Of a stretch of 64,000 bases of DNA, positions 8,903 to 17,671 are shown in pieces. The stretch is from Cupriavidus basilensis OR16. GTDB lineage: Bacteria; Pseudomonadota; Gammaproteobacteria; Burkholderiales; Burkholderiaceae. The stretch's first letter is position 1. Each line of letters starts with the position of its first letter. Below the pieces are notes generated by a model, which was not told the DNA's origin, searched no databases, and worked only from the letters and a program-made list of their open reading frames with translations. The DNA is taken from positions 62,001 through 126,000 of the forward strand of contig NZ_AHJE01000053.1 of assembly GCF_000243095.1 (NCBI RefSeq). The letters are read 5' to 3'. A program made the position numbers and the translations under genes.

Positions 8903-10159
8903 TTACTTGGCGATAGATTCCAGCGCGCTATAGGTCATATCGCTTTCCTTGATCTTCGCCTCGTTTAGCTTGTAACCGCGGAAGAGATAGATGGAGGCGT
9001 GGCGTGCCTTGAAGTCGATGATGTCGCCCTGGATCGATGACGAGTACTTCGTGCCATCTTCACCCACAGACGGCGTCATGTGGAAGTTAATGAATTTCCA
9101 GAATTCCCCCTTCTTGTCATAGGCTTCTCCCATATAGACGCGCGGATAATTCACGTCCATGTAGACCACCTTCTTGCCATAAGGATGTTCTGTCGGGGGT
9201 GTGCCTTCGATAACCCAGACCTCACGCGGCTGCCACGTCTGCACCGGGTTCCAGTACGGTGGCTCCTTTAAGTCCACTGTTTTCCACTCTTCCGGTGTTC
9301 CTTTCTTCGACGGTGTGTAGCCGAGCTTGGCATCCGATATCGCCAGGATCCAACGCCGACTCACCAACTTAATCTTCGGATACCACGAGGGCCTGGCGTT
9401 CCATACATAGATATCGTCATTCAGGACAACAAACCCCCCAAACCGATCCATCCATGCGCCGCCAGAAAGGCGACGGGTACGCCGCGCCGATTTGATATAG
9501 GCCCAGCTGTCCTCCAGCTTCGGATCGTCGTAGCGGATGGTGAAGGTGCCCACTCCCTTGATGTCCTCGGGTGCCGTCGCTACAAACAGCGTCTTGCTGA
9601 GAACGCCACCATCGCCCAGCACTGGCTTGTCGCCACTAAGCCGTCCCTTCATGTAGTACCGCTGAAACAGCCAGTCCTGCGTCGACTCCAGACCCTTCTC
9701 GCCGCTGATCATCAGGAAGGTCGCCTTGTTGTTGATGACGTCGCCCTCCGGTGAGGCGTAGTAAAAATTCCAGATCAGCTTGTCGCCCGCAGACGGGTCA
9801 CTCTGGCTGACTTCGGGGAAGGGGATGCCGGCCACCCAGCCGGTGACCTCCCGCGTCTTCTCATCGAATTGCGCCTTGCCGGCATTCTTCTTGGTGGCCT
9901 CGAGGTACTTTGGGTCGAGCTGCACGGGCTTGGCATGGCCGAGCGGAATCTTCAAGCCGGTATTGCGAATCTGCCACTCGAGCTTCTCGGTCAACAGGCT
10001 CGCGATGGTGTGACCGTCGAACGTATCGTTCTTGACCTTATCGATGTTGGCCTTGTCGATCACGGTGCCGGCGGGCAACTCCGCGGCAAGCGTTGCTGTG
10101 GCGCCGGCGCTAAATGCCGCAAACATGCACAGGGCGAGTGTCTTCTTGATGCGATACAT
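8903..10159 (-). CDS. DUF1329-family periplasmic/outer-membrane-associated protein
   Basis: 418 residues with a signal peptide (cleavage expected after LAA near residue 26) and the DUF1329 fold, which is related to LolB-like lipid-carrier barrels. Conserved segments such as WNFYYASPEGDV and RRTRRLSGG are present. It is the last of four co-directional genes (YCF48-like, RND/MMPL, DUF1302, DUF1329), 16 bases after the DUF1302 stop, with GGAGAC before its ATG. The four gene families recur together beside catabolic clusters of Pseudomonas and Burkholderiales and are thought to move hydrophobic compounds across the envelope; the biochemical role is not established. Confidence 0.85.
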   Translation of the reverse strand: MYRIKKTLALCMFAAFSAGATATLAAELPAGTVIDKANIDKVKNDTFDGHTIASLLTEKLEWQIRNTGLKIPLGHAKPVQLDPKYLEATKKNAGKAQFDEKTREVTGWVAGIPFPEVSQSDPSAGDKLIWNFYYASPEGDVINNKATFLMISGEKGLESTQDWLFQRYYMKGRLSGDKPVLGDGGVLSKTLFVATAPEDIKGVGTFTIRYDDPKLEDSWAYIKSARRTRRLSGGAWMDRFGGFVVLNDDIYVWNARPSWYPKIKLVSRRWILAISDAKLGYTPSKKGTPEEWKTVDLKEPPYWNPVQTWQPREVWVIEGTPPTEHPYGKKVVYMDVNYPRVYMGEAYDKKGEFWKFINFHMTPSVGEDGTKYSSSIQGDIIDFKARHASIYLFRGYKLNEAKIKESDMTYSALESIAK

Positions 10160-10175
10160 GGTTTATGTCTCCTGC

Positions 10176-11653
10176 TTAGAATTGTCGTGTCAAACGGGCA
10201 ATGAACTGGTCATTGTTGGCAAAGGAACCGAACAGACGCGTTGAGCCTTCCACCTGGCCGGGCGATCGTTGGTTCTTCGAGAAAAATAAGTCCGCCTCCA
10301 GCACCAGGCGCCAGTGGTTGCCGTAGACGAACTCCACGCTGGGGATCAGAAAGCCGCCGCGGCCCTGCAGGTCCACACCTGCGGCTAGCTGGGGATTGAT
10401 CTTGTCGTTCTTGTAGTTCAGGCCAAGAATCACCGTGGCGATGGTGGAGTGTTCCTTCGCCGCGGCGCCGTAGCCGACCATGTTGACGATGTCGTCCGAC
10501 GGCTTGTAGTTCTGAATCCACTTATCGAACACCTGGACCGAGAAGAACGATGGCCGGCTTGTGCCGAGCAGCCTGGTCAGGTTCAGGTTCTTGTCAATTC
10601 GGACCATGGTGGTGACCAGATCCTTCTTGATGATGCCGCCGAATCCAGGAAGAGCCCCGCCAAAGAAGTTGGTACCGACGTTGTAAGGTGCATTGCGCGT
10701 GTAAACGAGCTCCGTGCTCAGTACGGAATCGATGGCCGGAACATAGCCGCTAACGGTCGCACCGAACAGGTCGATCTTCGGGAAGATGAAATCGCCCAGC
10801 GCGCCTGTTGGTGCGGTGCCGGAGGGCGCGAAGGCTGAGTTCACGACCGGATCGTTGCTGAAGGTCTTCAGATACGCCAACGAATAGTTGACCGGCCCGG
10901 CGATACCTTCCCAACGGACGCCACCCGTCTTGTCCTGCACATTGGCGCCAGGCTGCCGATAGTTGTAGTTCAGCGCGCCGGGAGCAAGGAAGTCCACGCC
11001 CTTGTAAGGCTGTCCCGCCCAGCGGCCGCCATAGAGGTCGTAGCTATTTCCTACGTCCCGATTACGGTCAATACCGGGGCGGAAGAGAAGCTGCAGGCTG
11101 CCGTCCGCCTCCGGAACATTGATCTTGGTCTTGATCAGGAAAAGCGGCTTGCGCAGTTCGTCGCCCTCGCGCTCCAGGAAGGACCGCCAGCGGTAGTCGA
11201 AGCCGTTGACCAGATCGAGCGCGCGGAAGAAGTCCGTTTCGCCCCAGACGACCTGCTGCTTGCCGATGCGGAGATTTATGCGGTCTACCGGCGAGAAATC
11301 TGCGTAGTATTCGCGCAGGTCCGCCCGATTGTATTGGTCCATCAGCCGGCTACCCGGCCCACCTGGCGAATGCTCCTGGTTCAGCCGCTCAAGATCCTTA
11401 AGATAGGGCGTCTTATACTCCTGGTCCGCCCGCCCTACGACCTTCCATGTAATCGGGCCGGTCTTCGCATCAGCATCGAGCAGCAGCGAACCCCGCACCA
11501 TGGATGGCGAATACCTGTCGTTCTTGCTCGTCTCCGGCGGATTCTGCAGATTGAAGGAGGCCCACGCCCGGGCGTATCCGCGGCTAGAAAAGCCAGCGCC
11601 AGACCAGCCGCACCGGATTTCATGCCGAGTTCGTGCCAAGAATTCAATTTCAC
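10176..11653 (-). CDS. DUF1302 outer-membrane protein, frameshift in signal peptide
   Basis: A beta-barrel-type protein with alternating aromatic/polar strands and a C-terminal RQF, the terminal phenylalanine used for outer-membrane assembly. RIGKQQVVWGETDFFRALD is a DUF1302 hallmark. The long frame has no proper start. The expected start lies in another frame at the GTG at 11653 (GGAGGAGACG upstream) with a good signal peptide, GMKSGAAGLALAFLAA. Adding one G near 11580 joins the frames as LAAGYARAWASF. It is either a real one-base deletion that abolishes export or an assembly error. Same operon as the DUF1329 and RND genes. Confidence 0.82.
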
Positions 11654-11703
11654 CGTCTCCTCCTGTTAATGTTCTCTTATTGTTTTTTCACCGAAGCGAG
11701 GGC

Positions 11704-14097
11704 CTAGACCTCAGGCACCGCGCTCATTGCGACGTTGTGGATTCCCGGCGTCACCCCCTTGCCGGCCGTCTTCACAATGAATGCCGGCCGGAACACCAGC
11801 ACCATCGCGGGCATGATGAACAGGGCGCTCAGCGCCGATACGAACAACCAGATCGCCATCAGCACACCCATGTCAGCCTGGAATCGAAGCGACGAGGCAC
11901 ACCAAAGCACCACGCTGGTAGTCAGTGTCAGCGCGGTCACCACCACGCCACGGCCAGCACCATGCAGCGAGGCGACCGTGGCTGCCGGGAGGTCCTTGCC
12001 TTCGCTGAGTTTCTCCTTGATGCCGTCGACAATGTAAAAGGCGTAGTCCACCCCCAAGCCGATTCCCAGCGCCGCCACCGGCAGCGTGCTCAGGTTCATG
12101 CCGATGCCTTTCCACGCCATATAGCTGAACGTGATGGTGTTGGAGAGAATCACAGGCACCATGAAGAAGATGCCGGCCGTCACGGAGCGGTAGGCCACCG
12201 CGCAGCAAATCACAAGCACCAGCAGCGCAAGCGCGATACTCTCGATCTGCCCTGCGAGAATCACCTCGTTGACCGCCGCCAGCACGCCGACCAGGCCACC
12301 CGCCAACCGGTAGGTTCCTTCGGCAAGGGGATGGGCATCCACGTATGCCTTGAGCCGTGCCATTGCCGTGCGAATGCTCTCGCCCTGGTGATCGCGGAAG
12401 TAGAACGTCACCGATGCGTTCTGCGATTGCGCGTCGGTAAAGCGGGCCATGTCGCCTGGATCGGACCCGGAGACGAACATGTACATCAACTCCCCGTTTT
12501 CTTGCGCGGTACGGCCCAGTTCCTGGTAGCGCGGATTGTTCTCGTTCAGGACGCGCCTCACCATGGGGATGACATCCGCGACGGAGGCGCTGCCGCCGAT
12601 CTCAGGCTGAGCGGCCATGTAGCGCTGCAGTCCCGTAATGCTCTCGAGCACCTTGGGTTCCTTCACAGCATTCGGCTTGCTTCCCGAAAACACCGCGTAC
12701 AGCCGGTCGGCGCCCTGGAACTGCTGATTGATCGCTGCCGCATCGCGGTTGTACGAAGAGTTCTGCCAGAGAATGGGCGAGCCGGGCTGCGCATCCCCCA
12801 CCTGAATACGGGTGGCATACCATGCGGAGACGCCAAACACAGCGACCGCGGACGCGAGCACTGCATAGCGCCACCGAGAGGTAGCGCTCCGTACGCAGAC
12901 ACTCAGGATGCGATCGAGGTAACGCCCGAGATCCAGGCGGTGGGCGTACCCGCGCGGATAGCGAACCCACGAGAGAAGTACCGGCGTCATGACGCAGGCA
13001 CTTAGCGCGATCGTCATCACCCACATCGTGCCGATGATGGACACCTTGTGCATCAGCGGAATCGGGGTCAGCACCACGACGACCATGCAGCCGGCGTCCG
13101 CAATCACGCCCAGCATGCCCGGCTTGAAAAGCTGCAGCATGCTTGCCTTCGCCGCCGCCTTCGTGGTGATCGCGCCTGCGGCAATCTCCTCATCGAAGCG
13201 AGACACAAGTTGCACGGAATGCGAGATGGCCCTGGCTGTAATCAGGAACGCGATCACAATCACCAGCGGGTCCAGATTGAAGCCCAACAGACGCGCGACG
13301 CCGAGTGCCCAGATGGCGCTGCTCAGTCCTGCCAGAAGCGGCAGCAGGGTTCCGCGCCAGGTACGGGCAATGATGAAGAGCAGCAGCACGAGGCAGCCGA
13401 TCGTGAACAGGAAGATATGCAGCGTCTCTGGCAGGAAGTGCTTCACCCAGCCGTAGAGGATGGGTTCGCCAGTCACGCGCACCCGCACACCGTTGCCGCG
13501 CGCCGCGTCGGCAACGGCCATCACCTGCGGGAAGATCTTGTTGTAGTCGGCCGCATTTTCGTAGAAGTCCACCGTGACCAAGGCAGCCTTAAGGTCTTTC
13601 GAGACGTAGGCGCCATAGACGAGTGGATTTTTCAGCACGGTTTGCTTCAAGGCCTCCAATCCTGCCTGGTTTTGCGGCACGTCCGGCCACATCAGCGGGC
13701 TCGACTCGATGGCCTCGGTCGAGCCACGAATCTCCTTGAGTTTGCGGGATGCCAGCGAAACAATCTGAAACTGATTGGCGCCATCGACCTGCTGCAAGGC
13801 AGAAGTGACCGTCTTGACCTTGGTCAGGAATGCAGTGTTGAAGATGTCCCCCTTCTCGGCCTCGAGCACAATGCTGACCACGTTCGAGCCGCCGAACGCT
13901 TGCTTGTATTGCTCGTGAACCTGGATATAGGGGTGGCTGCGCGGCAGCAGGTCCTCGAAAACGGTCCTGACTTCCACCCTCAAGGCGGCAGCCAGCATTA
14001 CGGCCGTCACCAGAAAGAAGATACCGGTCACGTAAGCTCGCCGGTGTATGCAGTGCTCGACAAAGCGTTCGAGCCTGCCTCGATCCATCGTATTCAT
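11704..14097 (-). CDS. RND/MMPL-superfamily transporter
   Basis: 797 residues, two copies of a module with one N-terminal membrane helix, a large periplasmic loop and a block of five helices: helix 1 near residues 20-40, a loop with EVRTVFEDLLPRSHP, then helices from about residue 220; the second copy begins after YAVLASAVAVFGVSAWYATR. This is the architecture of hydrophobe/lipid exporters (MMPL, HpnN). The ATG at 14097 has GGAGGAGAAC in front; the frame is open further upstream but that part overlaps the preceding gene. It is the inner-membrane, proton-driven part of the four-gene envelope module. Direction of transport is unknown. Confidence 0.88.
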   Translation of the reverse strand: MNTMDRGRLERFVEHCIHRRAYVTGIFFLVTAVMLAAALRVEVRTVFEDLLPRSHPYIQVHEQYKQAFGGSNVVSIVLEAEKGDIFNTAFLTKVKTVTSALQQVDGANQFQIVSLASRKLKEIRGSTEAIESSPLMWPDVPQNQAGLEALKQTVLKNPLVYGAYVSKDLKAALVTVDFYENAADYNKIFPQVMAVADAARGNGVRVRVTGEPILYGWVKHFLPETLHIFLFTIGCLVLLLFIIARTWRGTLLPLLAGLSSAIWALGVARLLGFNLDPLVIVIAFLITARAISHSVQLVSRFDEEIAAGAITTKAAAKASMLQLFKPGMLGVIADAGCMVVVVLTPIPLMHKVSIIGTMWVMTIALSACVMTPVLLSWVRYPRGYAHRLDLGRYLDRILSVCVRSATSRWRYAVLASAVAVFGVSAWYATRIQVGDAQPGSPILWQNSSYNRDAAAINQQFQGADRLYAVFSGSKPNAVKEPKVLESITGLQRYMAAQPEIGGSASVADVIPMVRRVLNENNPRYQELGRTAQENGELMYMFVSGSDPGDMARFTDAQSQNASVTFYFRDHQGESIRTAMARLKAYVDAHPLAEGTYRLAGGLVGVLAAVNEVILAGQIESIALALLVLVICCAVAYRSVTAGIFFMVPVILSNTITFSYMAWKGIGMNLSTLPVAALGIGLGVDYAFYIVDGIKEKLSEGKDLPAATVASLHGAGRGVVVTALTLTTSVVLWCASSLRFQADMGVLMAIWLFVSALSALFIMPAMVLVFRPAFIVKTAGKGVTPGIHNVAMSAVPEV

Positions 14098-14126
14098 GTT
14101 CTCCTCCAAATGCGCTATGTGCGGCC

Positions 14127-15092
14127 TTAAAGAGCGGCCGCGTCCTTGACAGCGAGGCGTGAGCCGGCGACGTAGTACTTTCCACCCCGTGCCTGTACCC
14201 TGGTGTACCAACCGCGGTCGTGTGGTGCGAAGCGGGTCAGCCGCCATTTGCCGGCATCCTCCCGGGCCACCAGGACGACACCCTTGTCGCCCACTGCAAT
14301 CCATTGGTTGCCATCCCAGGCGACGTCCAGGAGATCTTCTTCCGTCGCCTTGCCGGCCTGCGTCCAGCTCGCGCCACCGTTGTCGCTTACCAGGACCGTA
14401 CCGCTCAAGCCAACGGCAACAGCGTGGCTGGCATCCCTGAACCTGACCGACATCAGGCTGTGCTTGACCGGACTGGAGACGCTCGTCCAACTCTCACCGG
14501 CGTCACTGGAGACTCGGATGCGACCAAACTCGCCCACTACGCATCCGCGCTGGCCGTCAAAGTCGATACCGTTCCAGGCTGCGTCCTCGCCCTGGGCCGC
14601 GGATTGCCAGCTCTTGCCATAATCGCGGGAGCGCAGCAGTACGCCGCCACTGCCGACGGCCCAGGCGCTGCCGTCCTGACTGACGTGGACGCGCATCAAC
14701 TTGTTGCTGATGGCCGACTTCGGCGCCTGCGCCGGCGTCCATGTGAGCCCAGCGTCTTCCGTGGTCAGAACAACGCCCTCGTTGCCTACGGCAACGGCCC
14801 GGCGCGCGTCCCAGGCGGCGATATCCTGCAGCGTCTCTTGGCTGGCCGCACTTTGCTTGCGCCAGTTCTGCCCCGCATCGTCGCTGTACAAGATCTTTCC
14901 ATTTGTACCAACCGCCCACATGGGGCCGTTGGGCAGGGCGGCGATGCCGTAGAAGGCATCGCCTCGTTCGACGAGCGGCTGCTCGACAGCCTTGCCGACC
15001 GGTGTGGGCTTCACAAAGAGGCCCGCATAGAGAAGTCCCCCAACGACGGCTAGGGGCACTCCCGACAGGATGATGCGTTTGATACGTTCCAT
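14127..15092 (-). CDS. YCF48-like beta-propeller protein, membrane-anchored
   Basis: 321 residues. An N-terminal hydrophobic helix (about residues 9-26) serves as signal or anchor. Then come about six repeats with the Asp-box-like pattern S-x-D-x-G-x-x-W (SDDAGQNWRK, TEDAGLTWTP, SRDYGKSWQS, SSDAGESWTS, SDNGGASWTQ), as in the photosystem II assembly factor YCF48 and BNR propellers. In this gene family cluster it is probably a periplasmic scaffold joining the RND transporter to the DUF1302 and DUF1329 proteins (inference). First gene of the four-gene run; 29 bases separate it from the RND gene. Confidence 0.85.
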   Translation of the reverse strand: MERIKRIILSGVPLAVVGGLLYAGLFVKPTPVGKAVEQPLVERGDAFYGIAALPNGPMWAVGTNGKILYSDDAGQNWRKQSAASQETLQDIAAWDARRAVAVGNEGVVLTTEDAGLTWTPAQAPKSAISNKLMRVHVSQDGSAWAVGSGGVLLRSRDYGKSWQSAAQGEDAAWNGIDFDGQRGCVVGEFGRIRVSSDAGESWTSVSSPVKHSLMSVRFRDASHAVAVGLSGTVLVSDNGGASWTQAGKATEEDLLDVAWDGNQWIAVGDKGVVLVAREDAGKWRLTRFAPHDRGWYTRVQARGGKYYVAGSRLAVKDAAAL

Positions 15093-15321
15093 GGCTCACG
15101 TCTTCTTTCTGAAAAGGACATCAAAAGGCGAATGGCTGCTTGTATGGGCGGCACGCGGGACGGCCTAACAATGCACCCCGCTGCTTGCCATCGCGTGCGC
15201 ACACGCCTGCCGTGGGCAAATGCTGCCCTGCAGGGTTTCACTGCGCTTTCTTGCTTGAACTGGTGAAAGAGCGCCCGCGGCGTTGCAGGCCTGGAATGTC
15301 GCCGCTGCGCCTAAACGAACG

Positions 15322-15486
15322 CTACGAAGCGCCGGGGCTCGGCACCCGCGCCGGGTACGTGAAGTCGATTGACATGGGGTCTCCTAGACCTGGATTCTGC
15401 AGCGGATGCGCGTGCGCCCTGCCGTCTCGTTCGGTCTCTGTCTTTTTGCCGCGCGATGCGAACCAGCCCAGCACCGCGCCTGCCAT
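15322..15486 (-). CDS. possible 54-residue small protein
   Basis: Starts with an ATG three bases after the YciI stop (TGAGGATG), so translational coupling is possible. It begins MAGAVLGWFASRGKK and ends YPARVPSPGAS. An internal ATG preceded by AGGAGA (near 15375) could make an even shorter product. No family is recognised. The remaining bases to the YCF48 gene (15093-15321) hold no gene and probably carry the promoter or leader of the envelope module. Confidence 0.3.
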   Translation of the reverse strand: MAGAVLGWFASRGKKTETERDGRAHAHPLQNPGLGDPMSIDFTYPARVPSPGAS

Positions 15487-15488
15487 CC

Positions 15489-15833
15489 TCAGCTCGTCGC
15501 GGAGGCGGCGGTTTCCAGCGCTCGCTCCAACTCCTCATGCAGGATGCGCGCATTCGCGTGAGGGACAAACTGATTGAAGCGGTCTACCTCAATCCGCTCG
15601 AACAGACCTGCGCGGCAGTACGGCTCGTCCGCGATAAACTCTCCCGCCTGCGCTCTCTCGGCACAGTTGATGGCAAGAAACAAGCCCTGCGGTTGTTGAT
15701 CCTCCCCGCACAATGCACCGGCGCAGACAATCTCGGGCAGCCTGGAAATGACATAGCGGATATGCGCCGGCCGGATCTTCAGACGCGTTTGCGCCGAGCC
15801 GGGGCGGAAATAGCAACGAATGATGTATGACAT
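15489..15833 (-). CDS. YciI-family protein
   Basis: 114 residues of the dimeric alpha-beta YciI/muconolactone-isomerase-like fold: an initial strand SYIIRCYFRPG, then RPAHIRYVISRL and later FIADEPYCRAGLFERIEVDRF, matching the family pattern of a buried Asp-Pro-Tyr segment. YciI-like proteins in chlorophenol and hydroquinone clusters are suspected accessory isomerases or hydrolases of the ring-cleavage product. It lies 31 bases after the maleylacetate reductase gene. A second YciI domain occurs in the other maleylacetate module of this window (33.2-34.4 kb). Confidence 0.8.
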   Translation of the reverse strand: MSYIIRCYFRPGSAQTRLKIRPAHIRYVISRLPEIVCAGALCGEDQQPQGLFLAINCAERAQAGEFIADEPYCRAGLFERIEVDRFNQFVPHANARILHEELERALETAASATS

Positions 15834-15864
15834 GGATTTCCCTCTATTCTCCATTGGTGCGCCC

Positions 15865-16923
15865 TCAAGCCAGTTCGGCACCTTCATATGCACGCTGCAG
15901 CAGTTCAAGAATCGGCCCTCGCTCGATCCGGCGCGGATTGGGATAAGGTGTTTCCACCACCAGATCGGCGGCTCGATCAAGACCATCGGCGGGCATGCCG
16001 ATTTCGCGCAACGAGCGAGGCGCAGCAAGCGATTCACCGAGTTCACGCAATCCAGCCGGTCCGCTCTCGCGCCCCAGTGCCTTCGCAATACGCACCATCG
16101 CCTGGGGCGCCGCGTCGGCGTTATAGGCGAGCGCATAAGGCAAAATCACCGTGTGCACTTCTGCGTGCGGCAGGTTAAAGCTGCCACCCAGGGTATGACA
16201 CAGTTTGTGGTGCACGCCCATCTGCACGTTGCCTAGCACCGTGCCGCACAGCCAGGCACCGTACAGTGCGTCGCTGCGGGCATCGATGTCAGCGGATGCG
16301 CGTCTCAGGCGCGGCAGTGCACCGGCGAGCGCACGAATGCCTTCCTCGGCCATCAGGCTATAGATTGGATTTCCGTCGCGGGCATACAGGGCTTCGGCAG
16401 CGTGTGCGATGGCATTCATCCCACTGGTCATACTCAGGGCCACGGGCAGCGTCAACGTCAACTCGGGGTCATAAATTACACCGCGAGGCATTACCCGCCA
16501 GTCCCGCCCTGCCTTCTTGAGTCCCGCGTCAGTGATTCCATATAGCGGCGTCATTTCCGAGCCAGCGTAGGTCGTTGGCAAAGCAATGATCGGCAAATCC
16601 GATTCGAGCGCGATCGCTTTGGCAAGCCCGATGGTCGATCCCCCGCCGGCAGCAACGCATCCGTCAGCACCCAAGGTCCGCGCTGTATCGATGGCGCTGC
16701 GCGCGACGTCGGCAGGCACGTGCATCACTGCCTTGGCGTACACGCCAACACAACGTTCCTCTAAGATGCCCGCAATCTGTTGGCCAAGTTCGACCTGCTC
16801 AGGAGTGGTCAGCACCAATACGCGGTGCATCCCAAGTTGCTCGAGTTCGCGCGGCAGGAACTGGCGCGCCCCGCCGCCAAAGACAACGCGGGCTCCGTGG
16901 GTTTCGTGCACAAATGGCTGCAT
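15865..16923 (-). CDS. maleylacetate reductase
   Basis: NAD(P)H-dependent reduction of maleylacetate to 3-oxoadipate, the last step of hydroquinone/hydroxyquinol lower pathways. 352 residues, the size of the family (TfdF, PcpE, LinF). Seen: the dinucleotide segment AAGGGSTIGLAKAIAL, PTTYAGSEMTPLYGITD, and HHKLCHTLGGSFNLPHAEVH, which carries the conserved histidines. These enzymes are iron-alcohol-dehydrogenase homologues. It overlaps nothing but is one base from the upstream hydrolase stop, so the two are one operon. Intact, unlike the homologue at 42.5-43.7 kb. Confidence 0.93.
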   Translation of the reverse strand: MQPFVHETHGARVVFGGGARQFLPRELEQLGMHRVLVLTTPEQVELGQQIAGILEERCVGVYAKAVMHVPADVARSAIDTARTLGADGCVAAGGGSTIGLAKAIALESDLPIIALPTTYAGSEMTPLYGITDAGLKKAGRDWRVMPRGVIYDPELTLTLPVALSMTSGMNAIAHAAEALYARDGNPIYSLMAEEGIRALAGALPRLRRASADIDARSDALYGAWLCGTVLGNVQMGVHHKLCHTLGGSFNLPHAEVHTVILPYALAYNADAAPQAMVRIAKALGRESGPAGLRELGESLAAPRSLREIGMPADGLDRAADLVVETPYPNPRRIERGPILELLQRAYEGAELA

Positions 16924-16924
16924 G

Positions 16925-17608
16925 CTAACGGCTCCGGGCGGAACTTAAGTGGACTTGCGACGCGCTATGGTCCAGGGTGGCCCTGGCATAGCCGATTTCG
17001 GCATCGCGGATGCCATGCTCCGTGCCAGCCTCCACCTTCAAAGTCACGTCAGCACCCACCGTTTGGAATAGTGCGGCTGATTCCCGCACACTCTTCGCAG
17101 GCACGAACGGGTCCTGCTCCCAGGTTGAAAACAGCACGGGCATTCCTTGAAAATTGCGATGCGAAGTGTCGCGTAGCATGCCCTGCGGGCCGATCAGTCC
17201 GCCGGTGAATGCGACTAACGCGCGGTAACGTCGTCGTTGACGCCAGACAAACTCGCTGCAAAGACACGCGCCCTGCGAAAACCCCATCAGAATCTGGGAC
17301 TCGTATGGGAAACCAAGCATCCGCAGTTCCTCCGACAGCGTATCCAAGCGCTCAAGCGCCTGCGAAAGCAGCGGCTCATTGACCTCAAGTGGTTCAATGA
17401 AACGCTCCGGGTACCAGGAGTTTTCCGCCGCCAACGGTGCAAGCCAAGCGATGTCTGGCCGCGCGAAACGGCTGACCACCATCTCGTGCATCAACGCGGG
17501 CGACTGGCCGCGGCCATGCACAAGGATGACAGCAAGCGCCGCATCGCGCGCCGTGGCTGCTCCGAAGGTACTTACCGGTTGATGCAGATGAGGATTGGCG
17601 TATGGCAT
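16925..17608 (-). CDS. phospholipase/carboxylesterase-type alpha/beta hydrolase
   Basis: 227 residues of the alpha/beta-hydrolase 2 family. The oxyanion segment is VILVHGRGQSP, the nucleophile elbow is GFSQGA (Ser about 122), and the catalytic Asp and His are in EQDPFVP and TEHGI. Small esterases of this family cleave carboxyl esters and, in catabolic clusters, can act as dienelactone-hydrolase substitutes. Its place between the hydroquinone dioxygenase and maleylacetate reductase genes suggests it hydrolyses a ring-cleavage product or an ester substrate before ring cleavage (inference). Confidence 0.85.
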   Translation of the reverse strand: MPYANPHLHQPVSTFGAATARDAALAVILVHGRGQSPALMHEMVVSRFARPDIAWLAPLAAENSWYPERFIEPLEVNEPLLSQALERLDTLSEELRMLGFPYESQILMGFSQGACLCSEFVWRQRRRYRALVAFTGGLIGPQGMLRDTSHRNFQGMPVLFSTWEQDPFVPAKSVRESAALFQTVGADVTLKVEAGTEHGIRDAEIGYARATLDHSASQVHLSSARSR

Positions 17609-17671
17609 GTGGCGTTGCGCGAGGTGTTCCAGTAGCGTACAGTCGGACGCAGCTTGTGCGCCCGTTCGGAC

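Noticed and set aside
14098-14490. 5' extension of the RND transporter frame
   Set aside because: It overlaps the YCF48-like gene out of frame and is low-complexity; ATG at 14097 has a strong ribosome site.
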